NCBI GenBank assembly: GCA_964437725.1
Contig: CAYTIB010000007.1
Location: 39,380-103,379 of the forward strand
Length of the DNA: 64,000 bases
Direction: 5' to 3'
Origin: CAYTIB01 sp964437725
Lineage (GTDB): Bacteria; UBA8248; JACPRG01; G963555815
In this document: positions 17,622-24,791 of the stretch, in pieces
Position numbering within the stretch: the stretch's first letter is position 1
How the letters are laid out: each line of letters opens with the position of its first letter
The notes under the pieces: generated by a model
Databases searched by the model: none
The model's input: the letters and a program-made list of their open reading frames with translations, nothing else
What the model was told of the DNA's origin: nothing
Program-made: the position numbers and the translations under genes

Positions 17622-18983
17622 GTGAATCGGTCACCTCTTCCAATCGTTTACGTTGCTTCTCATGGGGGGTTTCACTCAGAGAAGCATCCCTTGGGGGGTG
17701 GGGCCACCGTTTCTCAGCAACTTGTTAAGGCATGGAGTTCAGATCCTGCAATCTCCCTAACTCTTCTTTCTCCGAGTTCTCAACCACATAAACTCCCAGA
17801 AAACATACGATACGTCCATCTTCCCGTACTGAAAAACAACGTTAATCCCGCTCAACTAAACCGAAGAAGTTATGCCCGCTTTTGCCGAAGGTTTGAGAAG
17901 GCCACCACATCGTACCTCGAATCTCTGCAAAACCAATGGTCATCTCCATCTTCCTTTGCAGTCTTGTCCAATGATATTTGTGAAGGAATAAATTTTAAGC
18001 GTGTGGCCGCTATGGGAATTCCAATAACTACTATTTTCCACGTAGACGTGGTCGATTTCTTTTCTCGAATATATCTCGGTACTAAAAAAGGCCCCCCACT
18101 GAGACTGGTGAAATTCTTCCGGTGGGCAGAGGGAACTTATCTAGCCAAGCTTTTCCCAGATGTCTTGAGGCTGGTCTTCGAAAAACAAGCAAGCTGCATC
18201 CGATACTCTTCAAAAATTGTCGTTCCATCAAACTCAATGCAACATGTTCTCAAACGATGCTACCCAGATGACATTGCCGGGAAAACCAGTATTGTGCCAT
18301 GGGGAAGTTGGGAAGATTCGACCTCTGAAATAGAGGTTAAAAGGGAAACAGAAAAAGCCATCCGAGATTTCGATCTTCGGCAGGGAACCACTATTTTACT
18401 TACAATGAGCCGGATATCTCCAGAAAAAGGCATCGAGCGCCTCCTTAATGCTCTTCTCCTTTGGGAAAAAGAAATCAAAGAAGGAAGGAATAATTATACA
18501 CACTCTTATAAACCACAAAACGTCCGAGTTCTTATTTGCGGAAGCGCAGCATTTATGGGAGGAAAAAGGTACGCAGCAAAGATTAAAAAAACCGCTTCCA
18601 AGCTACAACATGTCCGGGTGGCATTCCCAGGGCAAGTCAGTGGAGCAAAAAAACGGGCCCTATTTCAGCTTGCAGACCTCTTTATCTCCCCCTCTCTTCA
18701 CGAAAGCTACGGTCTGTCTTTGGTCGAAGCTCTACGACATGGAATCCCAACGGTCTCAAGCACAACATACGGGGCCCTCCAAATATCAAACAAAAAAACC
18801 GGCCGGATCGTAGACATGGAAGGCAAACATGGGCCACTCCGCCTTCTTGAAACCATCAAAGAGATTATTGGGAACACGGAAGAGCTAAGGACGATGAAGA
18901 AGGAGGCCTTGCACGCCGGCCGGTTCATGGACTTTGAAACCAGCGCGAGAACTCTTAAAGAAATAATAGGCAGGACTATCTGA
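17622..18983 (+). CDS. Glycosyltransferase family 4 (GT-B fold)
   Basis: A 453-residue retaining glycosyltransferase. The N-terminal acceptor domain carries the GGGATVSQQL loop (about 25-35). The C-terminal donor domain has TMSRISPEKGIERLLNAL near residue 265 and the sugar-nucleotide motif SPSLHESYGLSLVEAL near 357, with its two conserved glutamates. Translation starts with GTG at 17622 behind GGAGG. It stands alone on the plus strand, away from the glycan locus, and its stop abuts the convergent bS22-like gene. Possible roles include lipid glycosylation, trehalose/sucrose-type solute synthesis or cell-envelope glycan formation; sequence alone does not decide. Confidence 0.88.
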   Translation: MNRSPLPIVYVASHGGFHSEKHPLGGGATVSQQLVKAWSSDPAISLTLLSPSSQPHKLPENIRYVHLPVLKNNVNPAQLNRRSYARFCRRFEKATTSYLESLQNQWSSPSSFAVLSNDICEGINFKRVAAMGIPITTIFHVDVVDFFSRIYLGTKKGPPLRLVKFFRWAEGTYLAKLFPDVLRLVFEKQASCIRYSSKIVVPSNSMQHVLKRCYPDDIAGKTSIVPWGSWEDSTSEIEVKRETEKAIRDFDLRQGTTILLTMSRISPEKGIERLLNALLLWEKEIKEGRNNYTHSYKPQNVRVLICGSAAFMGGKRYAAKIKKTASKLQHVRVAFPGQVSGAKKRALFQLADLFISPSLHESYGLSLVEALRHGIPTVSSTTYGALQISNKKTGRIVDMEGKHGPLRLLETIKEIIGNTEELRTMKKEALHAGRFMDFETSARTLKEIIGRTI

Positions 18984-19073
18984 TTACTTCTTCTTATGGC
19001 GATTTCTTGACGTAAGCTTTTTGTGCTTATGTTTGCGCATCTTTTTTCTGCGCTTCTTCACAACACTGCTCAT
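18984..19073 (-). CDS. 29-residue bS22 / AURKAIP1-COX24-like ribosomal small protein
   Basis: This tiny gene encodes a peptide that begins MSSVVKKRRKKMRKHKHKKL and ends in SRNRHKKK, 29 residues with 17 basic ones. Its pattern SVVKKRRKKM-(K/H-rich)-KL matches the AURKAIP1/COX24 domain and the mycobacterial ribosomal protein bS22 as I remember them. It probably binds rRNA in the small subunit. AGGGG lies 8 bases before the ATG. Its stop codon abuts the TGA of the convergent GT4 gene (18981-18983) without a gap. It is below the usual length cut-off of gene callers and is easily missed. Confidence 0.8.
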   Translation of the reverse strand: MSSVVKKRRKKMRKHKHKKLTSRNRHKKK

Positions 19074-19315
19074 CAGCCAAACCCCTAAAGTCTAATTCTT
19101 CACCCACACAGTCAAAACTTGAACAAGGATCACCTGAGACAGGCAATTGCAAACTGAAACCCTGCCCTGAGGAATATAGTCAATGCAACACCTAAAAGCA
19201 AATAAGGGTAGAAGCAAAAGGGCCTAAGGGGGAATGGCTACCTTCCCTTTTCCTATGGACTTTCGTAACATAAGTCAGTGTTTCTTGACCATTTAAACTC
19301 TTTAAGGAGAAATCA

Positions 19316-19780
19316 ATGAGGGAAATTTTACATACCACTCGTTCCCGCGTCGAGAAAGATGAAGGTGTAGTTCGTCGAGCATACATCGAAGAATTTCCCG
19401 ATCCCGTACGATTTGGAATGCACCCTGGAATCAAGGCAATATACGGTGTAGAAACCCCAGAGGACCTACCAGCAACCCTCGACTACATAGTAACTGCCGT
19501 CGCCTCCTGAATGACTGGAAATTTTGGAGGCGCGCTGGAAGCGCGCGGAATCTCAAGTCATCCGAATAAACTTTCCGCAAAGGTTGAAGGGGACATAGAG
19601 AAAATAGACGGAAAGACGTATATCAGCCGAATACGGGTTCATTACAACGTAAAAGTACCTAAGGGGAAACGAGAAGAGGCAGAACGCGCATTGGAAGTCC
19701 ACGAAAGCAAGTGCACTGCCTCCCAAAGTGTGAAACGGGGAATCGAGATCGAATACTCCGGAGACATCGTCGAAGAATGA
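19316..19780 (+). CDS. OsmC-like selenoprotein (UGA-encoded Sec65)
   Basis: OsmC/Ohr-family thiol peroxidases reduce organic hydroperoxides using two cysteines. Here one frame runs 19316-19780 with a single in-frame TGA at 19508-19510, exactly where the family has its first reactive Cys (LDYIVTAVAS-U-MTGNF). The second conserved Cys is C133 (HESKCTASQSV). Upstream family landmarks (FPDPVRFGMHPG) and downstream ones (ALEARGI, GDIEKIDG, RIRVHYNVKVP) lie on both sides of the TGA, so neither half is a domain by itself. A bacterial-SECIS-like hairpin follows at 19530-19546. AGGAG is 6 bases before the ATG. The product is 154 residues including Sec. Two coupled genes (TGAATG) are the less likely alternative. 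Confidence 0.85.
19530..19546 (+). promoter_or_regulatory. Bacterial SECIS-like hairpin of the OsmC-like gene
   Basis: The arms GCGCGC (19530-19535) and GCGCGC (19541-19546) pair perfectly around the loop UGGAA. The loop starts 25 nt after the UGA and has G at its second and third positions, which fits the bacterial SECIS consensus (short stem, small loop with G in the first two bases, roughly 16-37 nt from UGA). It would recruit SelB with Sec-tRNA. Confidence 0.8.
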
Positions 19781-19923
19781 TCCACCGGACCCGCGGATTA
19801 GGGATTTTGCACATTGTCATTTTCACCCTTAGCTAAGTTTTGACAATGAGACCAACTATCTTGCTTCGGCAAAACCTGAACGCTTGATTAAATATAGACC
19901 AACGCTACTCCAGAGTTTCTGAT

Positions 19924-19960
19924 ATAGGTTTGGTCAGTTCAAAATACTGGCCAAACCTAT
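19924..19960 (+). terminator. Terminator after the OsmC-like gene, usable from both strands
   Basis: The arms ATAGGTTTGGTCAG (19924-19937) and CTGGCCAAACCTAT (19947-19960) form a 14-bp stem with one G-U pair and a 9-nt loop. On the plus strand the hairpin runs directly into TTTT. It separates the OsmC-like gene from the convergent lipoprotein gene, whose stop codon begins 3 bases later. Confidence 0.75.
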
Positions 19961-19962
19961 TT

Positions 19963-20829
19963 TCACCGCACCATATTTTCCTTCACAAATGCAAATATAT
20001 CTCGTTCATATTGGGCAACTACTCCTTCATTCGCTCCTAAATATGCTGTAAAAGACGCGGCTCCGACCCTGACCTGACTAACTCTCTCAAGCGATCCTGA
20101 ATGGAATGAGTGTCCCGCATTTTCATAGAAAATAAATCTAATTGGCCGCTCATTTTCTTGAAGTGATTGTACCCATTTTCCTACAGAAATAGGCGAGAAT
20201 GGAAAAGTTCTCTTCCATATGTAATCAGTTTCAAAACGGCCTCCCCAATTGTCCATTTTCCCCTGAGCGATAATTGTTGGAACCTTCAGATCACCTAGTT
20301 CTCTTCCCGCTGCGGCCGGTGCCTCAGAGATTACTCCCTTGATTTTATCAGTCGTTAGCTTTGATGCTTCATGAAGCACAACTCTCCCACCGTTTGAGAT
20401 TCCATATAGAAAGATATTTCGATTGTCCCAACCTTTTCTGTTAATGGCATAATCAACTGCCCCCTTAAAAACACCCCATATCATGTTCTGCTTGCCAAGG
20501 TTGGAAAATTCGTACCTGACCCATTTCCAATCAAGTCCATTCATCTCATATGCATCAAAAGAAATAGTGGCAAACCCGTTTCGGCGAAACATTGAAATCC
20601 GAGCACGGTCAGAATTACGGTACCCTGCACCACCATGTGCATAAACCATTACAGGAGGAAGCTTTTTACTACTCGGGGTCCAAATCTCAACGGCGGGATG
20701 AGTTGGATCAAAACGCGCAACAGGACCGGTAGTAGTAAGTAACCCCTTGGATCCGATTTTTTTTAGCGCGGGGGTAATGGAGCATGAGGCAACAAAAAGA
20801 ACCAATAAGATAAATACTAAAACCCACAT
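19963..20829 (-). CDS. Lipoprotein alpha/beta hydrolase (dienelactone hydrolase-like)
   Basis: A 288-residue protein with a lipoprotein signal (MWVLVFILLVLFVASC, Cys16), so it should be membrane-anchored outside the cytoplasm. The alpha/beta-hydrolase features are YAHGGAGYRN (oxyanion, about 63-72), the nucleophile GISNGG (Ser145), an Asp in IAQGKMDNWGG (about 198) and a His in ENAGHSFHSG near 250. Related proteins are dienelactone hydrolase/acetyl-xylan-esterase-like enzymes acting on esters. It lies just downstream of hemH in the same orientation with an 18-base gap, so it is probably in the hem transcript, though its chemistry has no clear link to heme. Confidence 0.78.
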   Translation of the reverse strand: MWVLVFILLVLFVASCSITPALKKIGSKGLLTTTGPVARFDPTHPAVEIWTPSSKKLPPVMVYAHGGAGYRNSDRARISMFRRNGFATISFDAYEMNGLDWKWVRYEFSNLGKQNMIWGVFKGAVDYAINRKGWDNRNIFLYGISNGGRVVLHEASKLTTDKIKGVISEAPAAAGRELGDLKVPTIIAQGKMDNWGGRFETDYIWKRTFPFSPISVGKWVQSLQENERPIRFIFYENAGHSFHSGSLERVSQVRVGAASFTAYLGANEGVVAQYERDIFAFVKENMVR

Positions 20830-20846
20830 ACTGTTGAAGAAAAACT

Positions 20847-21791
20847 TTAGTATAATTGCTCCTGGCCTTTCTTGGAAACCTCTAATACTTTCTCCGCAAG
20901 CATTCGAATAAACTTGGGATGATCGCTAACGGTACCCACTCTGTGTAACATTATCCCAATACCTTGAGCGATTTCTGCTGCTTCAATGTCCAGATCAAAA
21001 AGTACCTCCATGTGGTCACAAAGAAAACCGATTGGAATCAGAACAACATCTTCGACACCACGCTTTGCAGCCTCGCGAATTACCTCCTCAACATCCGGCT
21101 CCAACCAGGATTCGCTGGGGTTGCCACTTCGGCTCTGATAGGCCATCGTCCACTTTTTCACTCCAGCCGATTCTGCGACCGCGGCAGAAGATTCGCCGAA
21201 TTCCTCCACATAGTGGGACAGCCTGGCCATTTCCGAGGGAATCGAATGCGCTGTGAAGATGAACAATGCTTTTTCACTACGGGAAGAATCAATAGAATTT
21301 AGCGTTTCATTAAGACGCTCCGCAGCGGCTTCAACAAAAAGCGGATGGTCATGCCATCCTCCGATATAATCCACATTTGGAGCGGACTTTCCCAGCCTCC
21401 GAAGGCCCTCCCGAACCGATGATTGATAGGCATCCCAACTAGCTTTAGTCCGATGGGGAGCCATGACTACTCCCAGAATATTCCGAATGCCTTTTGAGGA
21501 CATCTCCCTCAGAATATCGGCAATGAATGGATGCCAATTTCGCATCCCCACATAGACCGGAACGAAAACACCCGATTCTTCCAATTCAATCTTCAGAGCC
21601 TTTGACTGCCGGATAGTTAGTTCGTTAAAGGGAGAATACCCTCCACAAATTTCATAGTGATGCTCCACCTCATCAATTCGACTCGAGGGTACCTTGCGGT
21701 TTTTAAGAACTGTTTCCAAAAACGGGCGGACCTCTGCACGTTCAGTTGGACCACCAAATCCTATCAAAAGAATCCCATCATACATAAACAC
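20847..21791 (-). CDS. hemH: Ferrochelatase
   Basis: Ferrochelatase inserts Fe(II) into protoporphyrin IX, the last step of protoheme synthesis, at the cytoplasmic face of the membrane. The 314-residue protein has GFGGPTERAEVRPFL at the N-terminus, the metal-binding His182 in FIFTAHSIP, the YQSRSGNPSESWLEP segment (about 218) and GFLCDHMEVLFDLD (about 256) with the conserved Asp/His/Glu. The frame begins at a GTG at 21791 that overlaps the hemE stop (TAGTG); an ATG two codons later (21785) is equally possible. Either way translation is coupled to hemE. Confidence 0.95.
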   Translation of the reverse strand: MFMYDGILLIGFGGPTERAEVRPFLETVLKNRKVPSSRIDEVEHHYEICGGYSPFNELTIRQSKALKIELEESGVFVPVYVGMRNWHPFIADILREMSSKGIRNILGVVMAPHRTKASWDAYQSSVREGLRRLGKSAPNVDYIGGWHDHPLFVEAAAERLNETLNSIDSSRSEKALFIFTAHSIPSEMARLSHYVEEFGESSAAVAESAGVKKWTMAYQSRSGNPSESWLEPDVEEVIREAAKRGVEDVVLIPIGFLCDHMEVLFDLDIEAAEIAQGIGIMLHRVGTVSDHPKFIRMLAEKVLEVSKKGQEQLY

Positions 21792-22852
21792 TATTTCCGA
21801 ATACTCATTTCATGAACCATATCAATTAATGCGATGACATTCTCCACTGGAGTGTCAGGTAAGACCCCATGCCCTAAATTGAAAATGTGCCCTTCCCTGC
21901 CGCAGGCCTGTTGGAGAATCCGCCAGGCCTGTTCTCGAATCTGAACCAAATCTGTAAGTAGAACAGTCGGATCAAGATTTCCCTGCACAGCCACATCCCC
22001 AAGGATTTCCCAGGCAGCATCTAACTCTATTCGGAATTCCACTCCGATAACATCTCCCCCCGCCGCTTTGATTTGCTCCAGAAACAAACCTGTCCCTGTA
22101 CCAAAATGAATAATGGGCACGCCCGGTCTCAAGCCCTCGACCAACGCACGCGAATGGGGCTGAACATACACAGCATAATCCGAAGGAGAAAGGCACCCTA
22201 CCCAACTATCGAATATTTGAACGGCTTGAACACCGGCGGAAATTTGACAATTGAGATAATCTACCAATCCACAAACAAGCTTTTCCATAAGAGCATGCCA
22301 AGCACCGGCATCCTGATACATCAACCTTTTTGTGTATGCATAGTTCTTGGAGCTACCTCCTTCAATCGCATACGAAGCCAAGGTGAAAGGTGCTCCCGCA
22401 AAACCGATTAGCGGAATATTGGCAGGCAAAGCTGCCCGAGAAAGGCGAATCGTTTCGAAAACAAAAGAAAGCGATTCTTCTGGGTTGATCTCAGACAAAC
22501 GTTCCACGTCAGCAGTTTCCCGAACAGGGTTTCGGATAAGTGGTCCATCCCCCTTGGTGTATTCCAAATTCAAACCCATGGGTTCGAGAATTGGAAGGAG
22601 ATCAGAAAACAAGATAGCGGCGTCTGCTCCTATCTTCAAAGCCGCGTGAACTGTAACTTCCGATGCTAACTTCGGATTTTTGCAAAGATCAAGAAAGGAA
22701 ACCTCTTTTCGAATCTCCCGATATTCTTTCATATATCGGCCGGCCTGCCGCATGAGCCAAATGGGCGTATGAGGGGTCTTCTCGCGTCGGCAGGCCTTAA
22801 GAAAAGGCGAATTCTTTAATTCTTCTGGAAGGCAAATAACCTCGGAACTCAA
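21791..22852 (-). CDS. hemE: Uroporphyrinogen decarboxylase
   Basis: The enzyme decarboxylates the four acetate groups of uroporphyrinogen III to give coproporphyrinogen III in heme synthesis. The 353 residues include the signature PIWLMRQAGRYM with R35 and R39, D84 in FSDLLPILEPMG, and GFAGAPFTLASYAIEGG near 148. The start is a TTG at 22852 with GAGGG five bases upstream; no nearby ATG fits the family N-terminus. The gene overlaps hemH by one base. The coproporphyrinogen and protoporphyrinogen oxidase genes are not in this window. Confidence 0.95.
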   Translation of the reverse strand: MSSEVICLPEELKNSPFLKACRREKTPHTPIWLMRQAGRYMKEYREIRKEVSFLDLCKNPKLASEVTVHAALKIGADAAILFSDLLPILEPMGLNLEYTKGDGPLIRNPVRETADVERLSEINPEESLSFVFETIRLSRAALPANIPLIGFAGAPFTLASYAIEGGSSKNYAYTKRLMYQDAGAWHALMEKLVCGLVDYLNCQISAGVQAVQIFDSWVGCLSPSDYAVYVQPHSRALVEGLRPGVPIIHFGTGTGLFLEQIKAAGGDVIGVEFRIELDAAWEILGDVAVQGNLDPTVLLTDLVQIREQAWRILQQACGREGHIFNLGHGVLPDTPVENVIALIDMVHEMSIRK

Positions 22853-23222
22853 TTTAACCCTCAGCTAGTATATGTATCAAACAAAAAAATTCTGTTTACA
22901 ACAGGCCCTTCGCCAAACCCCTGACAGGAGAAAGCACATAAATTTACCTCACCTAACCTGTGGACACTGATTCCTCGGAAAAGGACCAAACGGATGGCTA
23001 GGCAGACTCCTCGTTAAACAATCTTTTCGAAAATGGAGAGTTGGCTCATCCAATTCCAAAGATTGTACCTCCAATTTTGGGTCGTATGAATCTAATTGCA
23101 ATGGTAACCTAAAATTAAAATTAAGTAGTCTTCCAACATCGACAAAGTGGTAAGATGCTAGCCAGAAAAATCCCGCGCACGACAATATAGATTCAATCAA
23201 TTTGTTATAGGAGAAACCGAGA
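22853..23222. other. Intergenic region between hemE and the divergent MBL hydrolase gene
   Basis: This stretch of 370 bases lies between divergent genes and should hold both promoters. A TATACT at 22868-22873 on the minus strand resembles a -10 box but has no good -35 and would place the transcript start inside the hemE leader. For the plus-strand gene only AGGAG at 23207-23211 is convincing. A minus-strand frame of 93 codons here overlaps the MBL start and looks spurious. Confidence 0.5.
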
Positions 23223-23993
23223 GTGACCAATCGCGTCCGAATTATCCAATATGGACAACAAGGATTTCCAGGGCCAGCCTTTTATTACATGGGCCGTTTC
23301 GGCGAAATGATTCAGGTGCCTCTTTATTTCTGGTTAATAGAAAGCGAGGAAAGAAAAATTCTCGTCGACGTTGGAGTAAGCACCAAGCAATCTTTAGAGC
23401 TAAACAAAGCAATCGTTGAACAGTTCGGAGAAGAAGCTGCATGGATCATTCCTCACGAGAAGAGTCCGGAAACCCAACTAGGCGAGCTCGGAATCCAGCT
23501 AGAGGATATCCAACACGTTATTTTGACTCATCTTCACGGTGATCATTCACTCAACATCACGAACATCCCAAATGCTGAGATCATAATGTCCCAACCATCT
23601 TGGGAGGCCATCAGTGAACCGGCACACCCCGGGCTCGTTCCTCCGAGTCAGTTTCCATATCATGTGATTGACTACCTTCGAGACGAACTGGGAAAGCGAT
23701 TCCGCCTAGTAGACGATGGCTCGGAGCCCTTTCCGGGTGTTCGCGTGTTTCGGATGGGTGGGCATAGCCCAGACCTAACGTCGATAACCGTAGAGACGGG
23801 AGTCGGTGAGGTTATTATTGCAAGTGACGCGGCGATGTTCTACGACAGTCTAGAGCTTGGTTGGCCTAGCAATGGGTACAATCAACTTGAGGCACTCAGG
23901 GCACTCGACTGGATCCAAAAGCGACAAGGGATTGTCCTCCCTGGCCACGATTGGGAGGTTCTAGATCGTCATCCCAGTGGCGTGATCGGCTAA
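23223..23993 (+). CDS. MBL-fold metallo-hydrolase, N-acyl-homoserine-lactonase-like
   Basis: A 256-residue metallo-beta-lactamase-fold hydrolase. The dinuclear zinc motif is H103-x-H105-x-D107-H108 (LTHLHGDHS), followed by a ligand His in MGGHSPDLTS (about 180), an Asp in IIASDAAMFYD (about 200) and a His in VLPGHDWEVLD near the C-terminus. The layout is that of AiiA/AttM-type lactonases, but general ester or lactone hydrolysis is all that can be claimed. Translation starts at GTG behind AGGAG. It is a single plus-strand gene between two minus-strand blocks. Confidence 0.85.
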   Translation: MTNRVRIIQYGQQGFPGPAFYYMGRFGEMIQVPLYFWLIESEERKILVDVGVSTKQSLELNKAIVEQFGEEAAWIIPHEKSPETQLGELGIQLEDIQHVILTHLHGDHSLNITNIPNAEIIMSQPSWEAISEPAHPGLVPPSQFPYHVIDYLRDELGKRFRLVDDGSEPFPGVRVFRMGGHSPDLTSITVETGVGEVIIASDAAMFYDSLELGWPSNGYNQLEALRALDWIQKRQGIVLPGHDWEVLDRHPSGVIG

Positions 23994-24029
23994 TTATGCG
24001 GACGCCGATAACGAGGCAAAACATTGCTC

Positions 24030-24779
24030 TTAGACCATCACATCACCCCCACATGGGGCCAATGTTTGACCCGTGTAATACGCTGAATCATCAGATGCCA
24101 GGAAGAGAACGGTCGCCGTCACATCTTCCACTTCCCCCAGTCGCCGCAGGGGATAACGCTGACGAAGCGTCTCTAGCATTTCCGGATCGTAATTCTCAAT
24201 CATCTCCGTCTTGATCATCGCGGGGCAGACCGCATTGACTCGCACTCCTTGCGGGCTTAGCTCATGTGCCAATGCACGTGTAAAGGCAATCATACTGGCC
24301 TTGGCCGCTGAAACATGCGCAAAGAGGCCCTCCGGTTTTATACCAAATGAACCAACCATGTTAATGATATTTCCTTTTCCTCGCTCAATCATGCTTGGAA
24401 CAACAAAGTGAGAACAAAGAAACATTCCCCGCACATGGACTCCTTGAACCTTGTCCCAATCACTGATACTCATATCGGTAAATGGCTTAGGAAAAGCAAC
24501 TCCTGCATTGTTTACGAGAATGTCGATTTTTCCATAACGCTCTAAAACCTCGGAAACCAGATCTTCCACATCCTTTTCTTGCGTAATATCTGCCTGTTTT
24601 GCAAAGGCCTCACTTCCCCTTTCCTCTACTCCCTTCACTACTTCTTGTGCAGCCTCCGTTGCCTGCAAATAATTAAAAGCGACCTTCATTCCGGCTTCTG
24701 CAAAAGCGAAGGTCATGCCGCGTCCGAGTCCTCGACTACCCCCCGTGATCAAAGCTACCTGCCCTTCGAGTTTTTTCAT
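24030..24779 (-). CDS. Short-chain dehydrogenase/reductase lacking the catalytic Tyr
   Basis: A 249-residue SDR with the NAD(P) motif TGGSRGLGRG (residues 13-22), NNAG near 92 and the C-terminal CPAMIKTEM. At the active site, where the family has Y-x-x-x-K, the sequence reads FAHVSAAKAS, so the Tyr position is Val while the Lys remains. The pattern recalls 2,4-dienoyl-CoA reductases, which also lack this Tyr, so a reductive reaction on an enoyl or dienoyl thioester is possible. The ATG follows AGGTGGAAGAAAA. The gene ends the second catabolic block and sits 12 bases downstream of the hydantoinase-like gene. Confidence 0.82.
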   Translation of the reverse strand: MKKLEGQVALITGGSRGLGRGMTFAFAEAGMKVAFNYLQATEAAQEVVKGVEERGSEAFAKQADITQEKDVEDLVSEVLERYGKIDILVNNAGVAFPKPFTDMSISDWDKVQGVHVRGMFLCSHFVVPSMIERGKGNIINMVGSFGIKPEGLFAHVSAAKASMIAFTRALAHELSPQGVRVNAVCPAMIKTEMIENYDPEMLETLRQRYPLRRLGEVEDVTATVLFLASDDSAYYTGQTLAPCGGDVMV

Positions 24780-24791
24780 TTTTCTTCCACC

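Noticed and set aside
19511..19780. A separate gene starting at the ATG after the TGA (TGAATG)
   Set aside because: There is no ribosome binding site other than coding sequence, neither half is a complete OsmC domain, and the TGA lies exactly at the catalytic Cys with a SECIS-like hairpin behind it.
19828..19853. CATTGTCA...TGACAATG inverted repeat as terminator
   Set aside because: Short arms with a large loop and a much better hairpin lies at 19924-19960.
22949..23230. A 93-codon minus-strand frame upstream of the MBL gene
   Set aside because: It overlaps the start of the MBL gene, lacks a ribosome binding site and shows no recognisable pattern.
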